From: Betaproteobacteria bacterium UBA1934
GTDB lineage: Bacteria; Pseudomonadota; Gammaproteobacteria; Burkholderiales; Rhodocyclaceae
Reading direction: 5' to 3'
Length of the DNA stretch: 64,000 nt
Assembly (NCBI GenBank): GCA_002337055.1
Contig: DDFG01000005.1
Span: 642,158 to 706,157 of the forward strand
The position numbers and the translations under genes are program-made. The notes beneath the pieces are model-generated. The model was not told the DNA's origin. It did not search any database and saw nothing but the letters and a program-made list of their open reading frames with translations. Shown here in pieces: positions 33,763 to 44,352 of this stretch. Within the stretch, counting starts at the first letter, position 1, and the number at the start of each line of letters is the position of its first letter.

Positions 33763-34869
33763 ATGATTCTTATCAAGACCCAGCGGGATACGCTTCTGCA
33801 ACCCTTGCAATCGGTATCCGGCATTGTCGAACGCCGCCATACCCTGCCCATTCTCTCCAACGTGCTGCTGGAGAAACGGGGCGACAGTCTGACGCTTCTG
33901 GCCACCGACATCGAGATCCAGGTCACGACCACCACCACGGGTGCGGGCGGTGAGGGCGATGGCGCGGTGACGGTCGGCGCCCGCAAACTCCAGGACATCC
34001 TGCGTTCGTTGCCCGACGGTGCGGACATCAATCTCGTCCTCGAAGACCGCAAGTTGCAGGTACGCGCCGGCAAGAGCCGTTTCAGTCTGCAAACGCTGCC
34101 GGCGGACGATTTTCCGCGCATGTCGGTGGCGGAAGGCGAATCGCGCGCTTTCGAACTGACCCAGGGCGCCTTCAAGAATCTGCTGAACAAGACCCAGTAC
34201 GGTATGGCGGCGCAAGACGTGCGTTATTACCTGAACGGCCTGCTGCTGCTGGTCGATGGCAACGAATTGCGCGCCGTGGCCACTGACGGCCACCGCCTGG
34301 CCTATGCCAGCGCCGCCGTCGACGCCGATCTACCCCGCCAGGAAGCGATCCTGCCGCGCAAGACGGTGCTGGAACTGAACCGCCTGCTGGCCGACAACGA
34401 CGAACCGCTGTCGATCACGCTGACCGGCAATCAGGTCCGTTTTGCGTTTGGCTCCATCGTGCTGGTCTCCAAGCTGATCGACGGCAAGTTCCCCGATTAC
34501 GAGCGTGTGATTCCGCAAAGCCTGCGCAACCATCTGGTGGTGGAGCGCACGATGCTGATGCAGGCCATGGTGCGGGCGGCTATTCTGACCAACGAGAAGT
34601 TCCGTGGTGTGCGCGTGGTGCTGGCTGAAAACAGCCTCAGGATCATTGCCGCCAACGCCGAGCAGGAAGAAGCGCAAGAAGAAATCGAAGTCGGTTACAC
34701 TGGCGAGCCTCTCGATATCGGCTTCAATGTCGGCTACCTGCTCGACGTGCTGAACAACATCCAGGCGCCGGAAGTGCAGTGGAGCTTCAACGACGCCAAT
34801 TCCAGTGCCTTGATCTCGCTGCCCGGCGAAGATCGATTCAAATACGTTGTCATGCCGATGCGCATCTAG
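33763..34869 (+). CDS. dnaN: DnaN, DNA polymerase III beta sliding clamp
   Basis: A 368-residue beta clamp. Landmarks are VSGIVERRHTLPILSNVLL near residues 20-38, the segment YYLNGLLLLVDGNELRAVAT, DGHRLAYASA, and the C-terminal YVVMPMRI. The dimer encircles DNA and tethers polymerase III and repair factors. AAAGGA precedes the ATG. It is followed by a strong terminator before gyrB. Confidence 0.96.
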   Translation: MILIKTQRDTLLQPLQSVSGIVERRHTLPILSNVLLEKRGDSLTLLATDIEIQVTTTTTGAGGEGDGAVTVGARKLQDILRSLPDGADINLVLEDRKLQVRAGKSRFSLQTLPADDFPRMSVAEGESRAFELTQGAFKNLLNKTQYGMAAQDVRYYLNGLLLLVDGNELRAVATDGHRLAYASAAVDADLPRQEAILPRKTVLELNRLLADNDEPLSITLTGNQVRFAFGSIVLVSKLIDGKFPDYERVIPQSLRNHLVVERTMLMQAMVRAAILTNEKFRGVRVVLAENSLRIIAANAEQEEAQEEIEVGYTGEPLDIGFNVGYLLDVLNNIQAPEVQWSFNDANSSALISLPGEDRFKYVVMPMRI

Positions 34870-34887
34870 CCCGTTCGGTGGCGACTT

Positions 34888-34920
34888 GGCGGCGTCTTTC
34901 CGGCGCCGCCTGTTTTTTTT
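34888..34920 (+). terminator. Intrinsic terminator after dnaN
   Basis: GGCGGCG (34888-34894) pairs with CGCCGCC (34904-34910) around a nine-base loop, followed by TG and eight Ts (34913-34920). It ends only 25 bases before the gyrB start. gyrB expression therefore needs read-through or a promoter overlapping this area. Confidence 0.85.
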
Positions 34921-34922
34921 AT

Positions 34923-34938
34923 GGTTTCACGTGGAACA
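34923..34938. promoter_or_regulatory. parS-like site overlapping the gyrB leader
   Basis: The 16 bases GGTTTCACGTGGAACA match the ParB-binding consensus TGTTTCACGTGnAACA at every position but the first. The site sits between the dnaN terminator and the gyrB ATG, and its right arm (GGAACA) includes the only Shine-Dalgarno-like bases for gyrB. ParB binding here would anchor the origin region for segregation. Confidence 0.75.
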
Positions 34939-34944
34939 GCAGCA

Positions 34945-37422
<2,478 letters not shown>

Positions 37423-37765
37423 GGGTGTAGGATCCCAAAAATGTCTAGATTTTTCCCATTAGTCTAGATTTCGTGGGAATCAGATCAGTAGGAAGCCACT
37501 TGTTCAGAGTGGCTTTTTTTTCATTCAGAGGCCAAGTTTTGTCTGATCGTCGGCCTCTGGAGGCTGAGATATGTCAACACTAGCGCTAGAAACGGTACGT
37601 CAGCGGTGTGCTCTGGTCTGAATATGGTTCCTTTCCTAAGGCAAAATAATATGATCGAGAAACTCTTCACCTTCGCCAATCTGCAGATCGCCATGCGTCG
37701 ATTGTTTTCCCTTGACTCTCATCGATGCCTTATGGCAATGAGGGTTAGGGCATATCAGCGCTAAT
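37423..37765. other. Intergenic region after gyrB with repeats
   Basis: The 343 bases start a lower-GC stretch. A ten-base direct repeat GTCTAGATTT occurs at 37443-37452 and 37462-37471. TTCCCA (37453-37458) and TGGGAA (37474-37479) form an inverted pair around the second copy. The gyrB terminator follows. Further on AGAGGCC and GGCCTCT form a wide inverted repeat near 37526-37558. A 37-codon frame at 37651 resembles nothing known. No convincing gene is present. Confidence 0.45.
37493..37521 (+). terminator. Intrinsic terminator after gyrB
   Basis: AAGCCACT (37493-37500) pairs with AGTGGCTT (37508-37515) around a seven-base loop and is followed by a run of eight Ts to 37521. It lies 70 bases past the gyrB stop. 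Confidence 0.88.
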
Positions 37766-38059
37766 TTAAGGGGTACCTTGCTTGAGTTGCTTCATAAAAA
37801 CTCCAAAATGCGGTAGAAAATCCTCAAATAGTGGCTTCTCTTTGTTGTTTAGAACGACTTCTCCCAAAAGCTTGAGGCCAACCACGAATGCAGCCGCTTC
37901 CTCGTCGTCAAAAGAACCGTGAGCTTTTACTCGTTCGACCAAACCAAGAATTTCGTCGTGATTGCAGGTTTCGAATCGCAAGAATTGGGCGTCGCTCGTC
38001 TGAACCCCAGTCGCACTGCTCAAGTATTCGACGGTGACGCGATAACGATGGTGCTTCAT
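37766..38059 (-). CDS. DUF3861-family protein
   Basis: A 97-residue soluble protein matching the DUF3861 pattern: MKHHRYRVTVEYL at the start, RFETCNHDEILGLVERVK in the middle, and VVGLKLLGEVVLNNKEKPLF followed by HFGVFMKQLK at the end. The function is unknown. The GC content is clearly lower than in gyrB. It is a lone minus-strand gene, 33 bases downstream of the DUF2798 gene. Confidence 0.78.
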   Translation of the reverse strand: MKHHRYRVTVEYLSSATGVQTSDAQFLRFETCNHDEILGLVERVKAHGSFDDEEAAAFVVGLKLLGEVVLNNKEKPLFEDFLPHFGVFMKQLKQGTP

Positions 38060-38092
38060 GATCTACTCCTAAAATCTGTTTTACTAAGTACG

Positions 38093-38320
38093 TCAAGTTT
38101 TCGTCACCAATGCGCTGACTATTTTCTGCGTAAATGGCGCAAGTAGCATTACGGTTGGAAACGCAATCAACCAGCCCGTAGGCCATGCTGACAACCACAA
38201 TGACAGGGTACCGTCAGCGAGGCCTGCAGCGCGAAGCGTCGCGATTCCGGAAATCAAAAGCGACATCAGCCCTGAAAGAATGAGGCTGAACAACGTTGGT
38301 GCGAAACTTTTTGGAATCAA
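38093..38320 (-). CDS. DUF2798-family two-span membrane protein
   Basis: A 75-residue protein with two hydrophobic segments. The DUF2798 pattern is visible as LILSGLMSLLISGIATLRAAGL and, after the loop, W-x-AWPTGWLIAFPTVMLLAP (read by eye). The start is TTG at 38320 with GGAG eight to nine bases upstream. There is no ATG alternative that keeps the first span. The function is unknown. It lies in the low-GC stretch with DUF3861 and DUF4405 genes. Confidence 0.72.
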   Translation of the reverse strand: MIPKSFAPTLFSLILSGLMSLLISGIATLRAAGLADGTLSLWLSAWPTGWLIAFPTVMLLAPFTQKIVSALVTKT

Positions 38321-38553
38321 CAGATTGTCTCCTGATCAATTACGCTTTTCGTTAGAAAGGTGCGCGCTGTCTTGATATCTCCGGCAAAACGATCAGTTTC
38401 TGCCGAGCGCCTGGCATGAGCCCTCAACCCGGACCACGAGCCTAAACGAATAGCGCATTCGTTGAGGAACGCCACGATCATGTGCGGATTGCATGGGTTT
38501 GCTGCTGTTGAAATAACCAGAAAATTCACCAAAAGGAGCCCGTTCGCTAACAA
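38317..38553 (-). CDS. Doubtful ORF, 78 aa
   Basis: An open frame from a TTG without a good ribosome-binding site. It overlaps the start of the DUF2798 gene by four bases. The first 18 residues are hydrophobic, the rest is polar with no recognisable domain. It may be the remnant of a gene or chance. It is listed because the interval 38321-38555 contains nothing else. Confidence 0.2.
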   Translation of the reverse strand: MLANGLLLVNFLVISTAANPCNPHMIVAFLNECAIRLGSWSGLRAHARRSAETDRFAGDIKTARTFLTKSVIDQETIC

Positions 38554-38555
38554 CT

Positions 38556-39056
38556 CTACGATCTCGAAAAAATCACTCGAATGGCTTTCCCTTCAAGGCT
38601 GCGATCACCAGAGATAACGCTGCCGACACTTGCACTCTGACTGACAACTGGTATTCCAGCGTTTTTAAGTTGATTCATCAACTGATCGACCGGCTTTCCA
38701 GACAATTCTGCAACTGTGGTGAGTGGGGCATTCGTGACAGCCTTGACTGCCATCACATGCGGAGGTAGCCCATCCTGACCTTTCCCTGAAACAGAAACGA
38801 AAGAGCCCGCCGTTACCAGCAGACTGAACACAAGAATCGCCCGACCCATAGTGCCGGTCATGAAGTACCGGCAAAACCCATTCCAATTGACAGCCGCATG
38901 AGCAATCGCGCCAACCACCATCAACCATCCAAGCCATTCATGTGCAACCTTGTTCAAACCGGTATCCCAATGAAAAAACATCAAAATGCCGGTAACGGAC
39001 ATGAGACTAAAGCTACCCATCGTCAAAGGGGTTGCCCATTCTCGAGATAGTTTCAT
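38556..39056 (-). CDS. DUF4405-type membrane protein
   Basis: A 166-residue protein with three hydrophobic segments and a C-terminal soluble tail. The N-terminal part (LTMGSFSLMSVTGILMFFHW, the HEWLGWLMVVGAIAHAAVNW segment, and FCRYF) fits DUF4405, in which histidines in the spans resemble a haem-b site. The tail contains PLTTVAELSGKPVDQLMNQL, a DUF4405-associated helical motif. The ATG at 39056 has AAGGAG. The longer frame is not needed. It diverges from the MarR gene across a perfect palindrome, so MarR control is likely. Confidence 0.72.
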   Translation of the reverse strand: MKLSREWATPLTMGSFSLMSVTGILMFFHWDTGLNKVAHEWLGWLMVVGAIAHAAVNWNGFCRYFMTGTMGRAILVFSLLVTAGSFVSVSGKGQDGLPPHVMAVKAVTNAPLTTVAELSGKPVDQLMNQLKNAGIPVVSQSASVGSVISGDRSLEGKAIRVIFSRS

Positions 39057-39112
39057 GGAGATCTCCTTCATAACGGTCAATAACTGACATAGTCGCAATT
39101 TATCGAACAACT

Positions 39113-39128
39113 ATCTTGCTAGCAAGAT
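39113..39128. promoter_or_regulatory. Likely MarR operator
   Basis: A perfect 16-base palindrome, ATCTTGCTAGCAAGAT, lies between the divergent DUF4405 and MarR genes, 37 bases before the MarR start. Its size and symmetry suit a MarR dimer, so one site could control both genes. Confidence 0.65.
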
Positions 39129-39164
39129 GTATTACAATTAATTACACCTCGCACGGATATTCTT

Positions 39165-39629
39165 ATGAAGACAGACCGCATGAGTACCCATCAATGGGAT
39201 ACATCCCTCGATCCCGAAATAGTGCCGCTGTTTCTCAACCTTCAGTGGGCTCAGGCGCGAGCTCTCCGCACGATGAAACCCATTTTGGCAGCGCACTGCA
39301 TGTCGATGGCCGAGTTTGATGTCTTGGCCACTCTGCGTAATTCGAATCAAATGTATGAGATGACGCCCAAGGAAATTCAAGAGGAGGTGGTGATCACTTC
39401 TGGAGGATTGACCAAGATCATGTTGCAACTTGAGTCCAGAGGGCTGGTGACCCGGCTGCAGCCGGAGGGGGATCTTAGGGTCAAGCCGCTTCGTCTGACT
39501 GCTCTGGGAAAGAAATTGATTGAGGGAGCCATGGAGCAGATGATCAAGGAGACGGGGGCGTGGGTTAGAGCGGCGCTTGGCCCGAAGGAGATCGAGCGAC
39601 TGACTGATCTGATGGCCAAGATCGTGTAG
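39165..39629 (+). CDS. MarR-family transcriptional regulator
   Basis: A 154-residue winged-helix regulator. The DNA-binding part runs through SMAEFDVLATLRNSNQMYEM, the TPKEIQEEVVITSGGLTKIM recognition region, and the wing QPEGDLRVKPLRLTALG. MarR proteins are usually repressors released by small ligands or oxidation. One cysteine (about residue 45) precedes the core. The start is ATG at 39165, with an alternative in-frame ATG at 39180. Its divergent partner and target is probably the DUF4405 gene. Confidence 0.85.
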   Translation: MKTDRMSTHQWDTSLDPEIVPLFLNLQWAQARALRTMKPILAAHCMSMAEFDVLATLRNSNQMYEMTPKEIQEEVVITSGGLTKIMLQLESRGLVTRLQPEGDLRVKPLRLTALGKKLIEGAMEQMIKETGAWVRAALGPKEIERLTDLMAKIV

Positions 39630-39791
39630 GAACCGTTGTGAAACTGGTCATTTATGTTTGTGATCATGTAACCCGACATCACCCAGTCGCTTTAGTCATG
39701 TTGACCGCTTATCGGCGGATTTCCGACCGAGTCAGGTATTGTCGTACGGCGGTTTTCACTGACAGTTAGCCTTCTCCATGCGACTGGCTTC

Positions 39792-41993
39792 TCACCCCTG
39801 CACCCCCATCCTCTCCCTCGCCCCATGCAGTTTCCGGTAGCTGTCGATCAGCCGCTTGTGGCGGTCCAGCCCCTCCAGTTTGGTGCTCGTCGGGGTCAGG
39901 CCGTGGAAGCGCACGCTGCCGCTCACTGAGCCCAGCACCACGTCCATGCGCGGGTCGCCGAACATGCGGCGGAAATTGGTTTCGTAGTCGGCGAGGGCCA
40001 GTCCGTCGTCCAGTTGCACTTCCAGCACTGCGTCCAGCGCCTGGTAGAACAGGCCGCGCTCGACGGTGTTTTCGTTGTATTGCAGGTAGGCCTTGACCAG
40101 TTCGTGCGCGGCGTCGAACTGTTGCAGGGCGAGCTGGATCAGCAGCTTCAGTTCCAGAATCGTGAGCTGGCCCCAGGCGGTGTTCTCGTCAAATTCGACG
40201 CCGATCAGGGTGATGATGTCGGTGTAGTCGTCGAGTTCGCTGTCTTCCAGCCGCGTCAGCAGCGCTTGCAGTTGGGTGTCGTCGAGGCGGTGCAGGTTGA
40301 GGATGTCTTCGCGGAAGCGGAGCGCCTTGTTGGTGTTGTCCCAGATCAGGTCTTCAACCGGGTAGATTTCGGAATAGCCGGGCACGAGAATGCGGCAGGC
40401 GATGGCGCCGAGCTGGTCGTACACCGCCATGTACACTTCCTTGCCCATGTCGCGGAGGAGGCCGAGCAGGGTGGCGGCTTCGTCGGCATTGGCGTCCTGG
40501 CCCTGGCCGGAGAAATCCCACTCCACGAAGTCGTAGTCGGCGCGGGCGCTAAAGAAGCGCCACGAGACCACGCCGCTGGAGTCGATAAAGTGTTCGACAA
40601 AGTTGTTCGGCTCGGTGACGGCGGCGCTCTCGAAGGTGGGGCGGGGCAGGTCGTTCAGGCCCTCGAAGCTGCGCCCTTGCAGCAATTCGGTCAGGCTGCG
40701 CTCCAGCGCCACTGCCAGGCTGGGGTGGGCGCCGAACGAGGCGAACACGCCGCCGGTGCGCGGATTCATCAGCGTCACGCACATGACCGGGAATTGCCCG
40801 CCCAGCGAGGCGTCTTTCACCAGCACCGGAAAGCCCTGTTTCTCCAGTTCTTCGATGCCCGCGAGCACGCCGGGGTATTTGGCCAGCACGGCTGGCGGCA
40901 CGTCGGGCAACGCGATTTCGCCTTCGAGAATGTCGCGCTTGACGGCGCGTTCAAATATCTCGGAAAGGCACTGCACCTGCGCCTCGGCCAGCGTGTTGCC
41001 GGCGCTCATGCCGTTGCTGAGGTAAAGGTTGTCGATCAAATTGGCGGGAAAGTACACCACCTCGCCGTCGGAAAGCCGCACGTAGGGCAGCGAGCAGATG
41101 CCGCGCTTGGCGTTGCCGGAATTGGTGTCGATCAGGTGCGAGCCGCGCAGTTCGCCATCCGGGTCGTAGAGGGCGCGGCAATGGTCGTCGAGTATTTCGG
41201 GCGGCAGCGCATCCTTGCGGCCCGGCTTGAACCAGCGTTCGTCCGGGTAGTGAACGAAGGCGGCGTTGGCGAAGTCTTCGCCCAGATACTGGTCGTTGTA
41301 GAAATGGTTGCAGTTCAGCCGTTCGATGAATTCACCCAGGGCCGAGGCCAGGGCGCTCTCCTTGGTGGCGCCCTTGCCGTTGGTAAAGCACATCGGCGAA
41401 TGGGCGTCGCGGATGTGCAGCGACCACACGTTGGGCACCAGATTGCGCCAGGAGGCGATTTCGATCTTGATGCCGAGGCTTGCCAGCAGGCCCGCCATGT
41501 TGGCGATGGTCTGCTCCAGCGGCAGGTCTTTGCCGGCGATGTAGGTACTTACTTGCGGATCGGGATTGAGCGCGAGCAGCGATTGCGCGTCGGCGTCGAG
41601 ATCGGCGACTTCTTCGATCACGAACTCCGGCCCGGTCTGCACTACCTTCTTGACCGTGCAACGCTCGATGGAGCGCAGGATGCCCTGGCGATCCTTCTCG
41701 GAAATATCGGACGGCAACTCGACCTGGATCTTGAAAGTCTGCCGGTAGCGGTTTTCGGGGTCGACGATATTGTTTTGCGACAGTCGGATTTGGTCGGTGG
41801 GGATGTTGCGCGTGTCGCAGTACAGCTTGACGAAATAGGCCGCGCACAAGGCGGACGACGCCAGAAAGTAGTCGAACGGCCCCGGTGCCGAACCGTCGCC
41901 CTTGTAACGGATGGGTTGGTCGGCAATGACCGTGAAGTCGTCAAACCGGGCTTCGAGGCGCAGCTTGTCGAGAAAATTGACCTTGATTTCCAT
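39792..41993 (-). CDS. OsmC-YcaO fusion protein
   Basis: A 733-residue protein with an OsmC-like domain (about residues 1-140; SAPGPFDYFLASSALCAAYF) fused to a YcaO domain. The YcaO part carries the ATP-binding glutamates in ESALASALGEFIERLNCNHF and AQVQCLSEIFERAVKRDIL. The C-terminal 150 residues are helical and TPR-like. YcaO enzymes activate amide oxygens with ATP, to make azolines or thioamides or to assist RimO in E. coli. The OsmC part may handle thiols or peroxides. No precursor peptide gene is seen nearby. It ends a minus-strand signalling block. Confidence 0.83.
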   Translation of the reverse strand: MEIKVNFLDKLRLEARFDDFTVIADQPIRYKGDGSAPGPFDYFLASSALCAAYFVKLYCDTRNIPTDQIRLSQNNIVDPENRYRQTFKIQVELPSDISEKDRQGILRSIERCTVKKVVQTGPEFVIEEVADLDADAQSLLALNPDPQVSTYIAGKDLPLEQTIANMAGLLASLGIKIEIASWRNLVPNVWSLHIRDAHSPMCFTNGKGATKESALASALGEFIERLNCNHFYNDQYLGEDFANAAFVHYPDERWFKPGRKDALPPEILDDHCRALYDPDGELRGSHLIDTNSGNAKRGICSLPYVRLSDGEVVYFPANLIDNLYLSNGMSAGNTLAEAQVQCLSEIFERAVKRDILEGEIALPDVPPAVLAKYPGVLAGIEELEKQGFPVLVKDASLGGQFPVMCVTLMNPRTGGVFASFGAHPSLAVALERSLTELLQGRSFEGLNDLPRPTFESAAVTEPNNFVEHFIDSSGVVSWRFFSARADYDFVEWDFSGQGQDANADEAATLLGLLRDMGKEVYMAVYDQLGAIACRILVPGYSEIYPVEDLIWDNTNKALRFREDILNLHRLDDTQLQALLTRLEDSELDDYTDIITLIGVEFDENTAWGQLTILELKLLIQLALQQFDAAHELVKAYLQYNENTVERGLFYQALDAVLEVQLDDGLALADYETNFRRMFGDPRMDVVLGSVSGSVRFHGLTPTSTKLEGLDRHKRLIDSYRKLHGARERMGVQG

Positions 41994-42090
41994 GCGGGGA
42001 ATTCCAAAAAAGCGTTTGAACCGGGTACCGTACCGTGCGCCGCCGGGTGCAGAGGCGGATCATACCGGTTGGCGGGTCGTCTGCCCGCGT

Positions 42091-42729
42091 TTAACCCATT
42101 CGTTCCTGCGTCAGGCCGTATTGAATGCCGTAGCGCATCAGCTCGGCGTTGTTGTCGATGCTGAGTTTCTGCATCAGGCGGGCCTTGTGGGTGGCGACGG
42201 TCTTGGCGCTGATGTGCAGCTTGGTGCCGATGTCGTTGAGCGAGAGGCCGGCACACAGGCATAGCAGCACCTCGTATTCGCGGTCGGAGAGAATCTCGTG
42301 CGGCGGCGCGTCGTCGGCGCCGCCAAAGACCATGGCGTCGACTAGCACCGGGTCGATGTAGCGGCCGCCCGCCGAGACCTTGCGCAGGGCGGCGATGAGC
42401 ACGGCCGGGTCGCTGTCCTTGGTGACGTAGCCGACGGCGCCGGCGCGCAGGGCGCGCGAGACGAGCTGCGGTTCGTTGTGCATGCTGAGTACGATGATCC
42501 GGATGCCGGGCGCTTCGGCGAGCACGCGCCGGATCAGGTCCAGGCCGCTGATGCCGGGCATGGAGAGGTCGGAGACCAGGATGTCGACCCGATTCTGCCG
42601 CAAGAAGCTCATCACTTCGCTGCCTTGCGAGGCTTCGCCCAGCACTTCGAGATCGGATTCGGTGGCGAGGATCTGGCGCAGGCCGCTGCGCACGATGCGG
42701 TGGTCGTCGGCGATCAGGATGCGGATCAT
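42091..42729 (-). CDS. NarL/FixJ-type response regulator
   Basis: A 212-residue response regulator with a receiver domain (acidic ADD near residue 7-9, phosphorylation site Asp54 in LVSDLSMPG) and a C-terminal LuxR-type helix-turn-helix (SDREYEVLLCLCAGLSLNDI, AKTVATHKARLMQKL). Its ATG overlaps the stop of the hybrid sensor kinase gene by four bases, so they form a pair. It is downstream of cheB and 98 bases upstream of the YcaO gene. Confidence 0.9.
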   Translation of the reverse strand: MIRILIADDHRIVRSGLRQILATESDLEVLGEASQGSEVMSFLRQNRVDILVSDLSMPGISGLDLIRRVLAEAPGIRIIVLSMHNEPQLVSRALRAGAVGYVTKDSDPAVLIAALRKVSAGGRYIDPVLVDAMVFGGADDAPPHEILSDREYEVLLCLCAGLSLNDIGTKLHISAKTVATHKARLMQKLSIDNNAELMRYGIQYGLTQERMG

Positions 42730-44270
42730 GGTTGTTCCCTCTCGGTGGGGATGAGGACGCGCAAGGTGGTGCCCGCACCCGGGGCGCTCTGGATGGAAAG
42801 GCTGCCGCCCAGGATCTCGAGCCGCTCGCGGATGCCGCGCAGGCCGAAGGATTGGCCGCCAATGGCGGCGGTGTCGAAGCCCTTGCCGTCGTCACGGATG
42901 ATCACCAGCAGTTCGGTGTCGCTGGATTCGAGCGAAATGGTGACCTCGGCGGCAGCGGCGTGGCGGGAGACGTTGGTCAGCGACTCCTGCACGATGCGGA
43001 ACAGGGCGGTGGAACGCACGTCGTCCAGCATGACTTCGCAGGCCGCTTCGAGATGGCAGGCGGTGCCGGTGCGTTTGCAGAAGTCATTGGCCAGCCACTC
43101 CAGCGAGGGCAGCAGGCCGAGGTTGAGGGCGGCCGGCCGCAACTGCGAGGCAACCTGGCGCATGACGCGCACGGTTTCGTCGATCAGGCGTTTCATGCTC
43201 TCCAGACGGGTGGTCACGGCGCCGGGTGGCGCTTTCCATTCGCGGCCGAGCAGGCTGAGTTCGAGCTTCAGCGCGGTGAGCAATGAGCCTTGTTCGTCGT
43301 GGATTTCGCGGGCGATGCGCTTGCGCTCTTGTTCCATGGCGGCGTCGCCGTGCGCGGCGAGGTCGCGCAGGTGTTGCTGCGATGCGCGCAGAGCCTGTTC
43401 GATACGCTTGCGCTCGGTCAGGTCGAGCACAAAGGCGATGATGTGATTCTGCTCAAAAGCCTTGGCGGCGCCGACCAGCACCGGAAAGCGGCTGCCGTCG
43501 GGCCGCAGGCAGATTTTTTCCACTGGGGGAAACCGGGTAATGGTGGCCGCCATCGAGAGCGCGGCGACGGTGTCTTTCCGTTGCTCGGGCACCACCAATT
43601 GTTGCCAGTTTACGCGACCTTCGTGAATATCCGCACGGGCGACGCCAAAGAGTTCGACAAAGGCAGCATTGGCGTCGATCAGCGTGCCGTCGCCCTTGAA
43701 AAACATGATGCCGATGATGTTGGCATCGACCAGGCAGTGGATCAGCGCGTTCCGCTCGCGCAGGCTCTCTTCGGCGGCGCGGCGCTCGGCCACCTCGGCC
43801 ACCAGCCGGCGGTAGGCGCTTTCCAGTTCGCCGGTGCGCTGCCGGACGCGCTCATCCAGATCGCGGCGCAGGGCTTGCAGTGAGAGATGGGTTCTGACCC
43901 GCGCCAGCGTCTCGCTGGCCTCGATGGGCTTGATCAGGTAATCGACGCCGCCACTGTCGAACGCCTTGACCCGGTCTTCGCTGCCTGCGTTGCCGCTGAC
44001 GAAAATGATCGGCGTGTCGGAGGTTGGCGAGCGCGAGCGGATCTTGCGACAGAGCGCGTAGCCGTCCATGTCGGGCATGCAGACGTCGAGCAGAATCAGG
44101 TCGGGTTGCATGGTTTCAAGCAGGGCCAGTGCCTGACTGCCGTCTTCCGCCGCGAGCACGTCGTACCCGCCTTGTTCCAGCACCAACCGAAGCAGCATGC
44201 GGTCGATGTCGGAGTCGTCGACAACAAGTATCCGGTCCCGCACCGGCGCGTTCGCAACGGCAGTTTGCAT
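42726..44270 (-). CDS. Receiver-PAS-HisKA_3 sensor histidine kinase
   Basis: A 514-residue soluble kinase with an N-terminal receiver domain (Asp62 in LILLDVCMPDMDG), a coiled-coil, and a PAS domain (about residues 175-300). It ends in a HisKA_3 / HATPase module (H-box RIAREIHDEQGSLLTALKLE; N-box region and DDGKGFD). HisKA_3 kinases pair with NarL-type regulators, here the next gene. The N-terminal receiver could take phosphate from CheA of the adjacent cluster, which is inference. The ATG at 44270 has GGGAG upstream. Confidence 0.87.
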   Translation of the reverse strand: MQTAVANAPVRDRILVVDDSDIDRMLLRLVLEQGGYDVLAAEDGSQALALLETMQPDLILLDVCMPDMDGYALCRKIRSRSPTSDTPIIFVSGNAGSEDRVKAFDSGGVDYLIKPIEASETLARVRTHLSLQALRRDLDERVRQRTGELESAYRRLVAEVAERRAAEESLRERNALIHCLVDANIIGIMFFKGDGTLIDANAAFVELFGVARADIHEGRVNWQQLVVPEQRKDTVAALSMAATITRFPPVEKICLRPDGSRFPVLVGAAKAFEQNHIIAFVLDLTERKRIEQALRASQQHLRDLAAHGDAAMEQERKRIAREIHDEQGSLLTALKLELSLLGREWKAPPGAVTTRLESMKRLIDETVRVMRQVASQLRPAALNLGLLPSLEWLANDFCKRTGTACHLEAACEVMLDDVRSTALFRIVQESLTNVSRHAAAAEVTISLESSDTELLVIIRDDGKGFDTAAIGGQSFGLRGIRERLEILGGSLSIQSAPGAGTTLRVLIPTEREQP

Positions 44271-44352
44271 GGATCTCCCCACCTTCCGGATTGCCCGGCG
44301 CATGATGGAAACATTTTAGCGGCTGTCGGCGAGGAGTGGTGAAAGGCTTCGA

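Noticed and set aside
37651..37764. 37-codon frame after gyrB
   Set aside because: No good ribosome-binding site and no similarity recognised. It is treated as intergenic.
40014..42164. Plus-strand frame of 716 codons
   Set aside because: Antisense to the OsmC-YcaO gene, with no recognisable motif.
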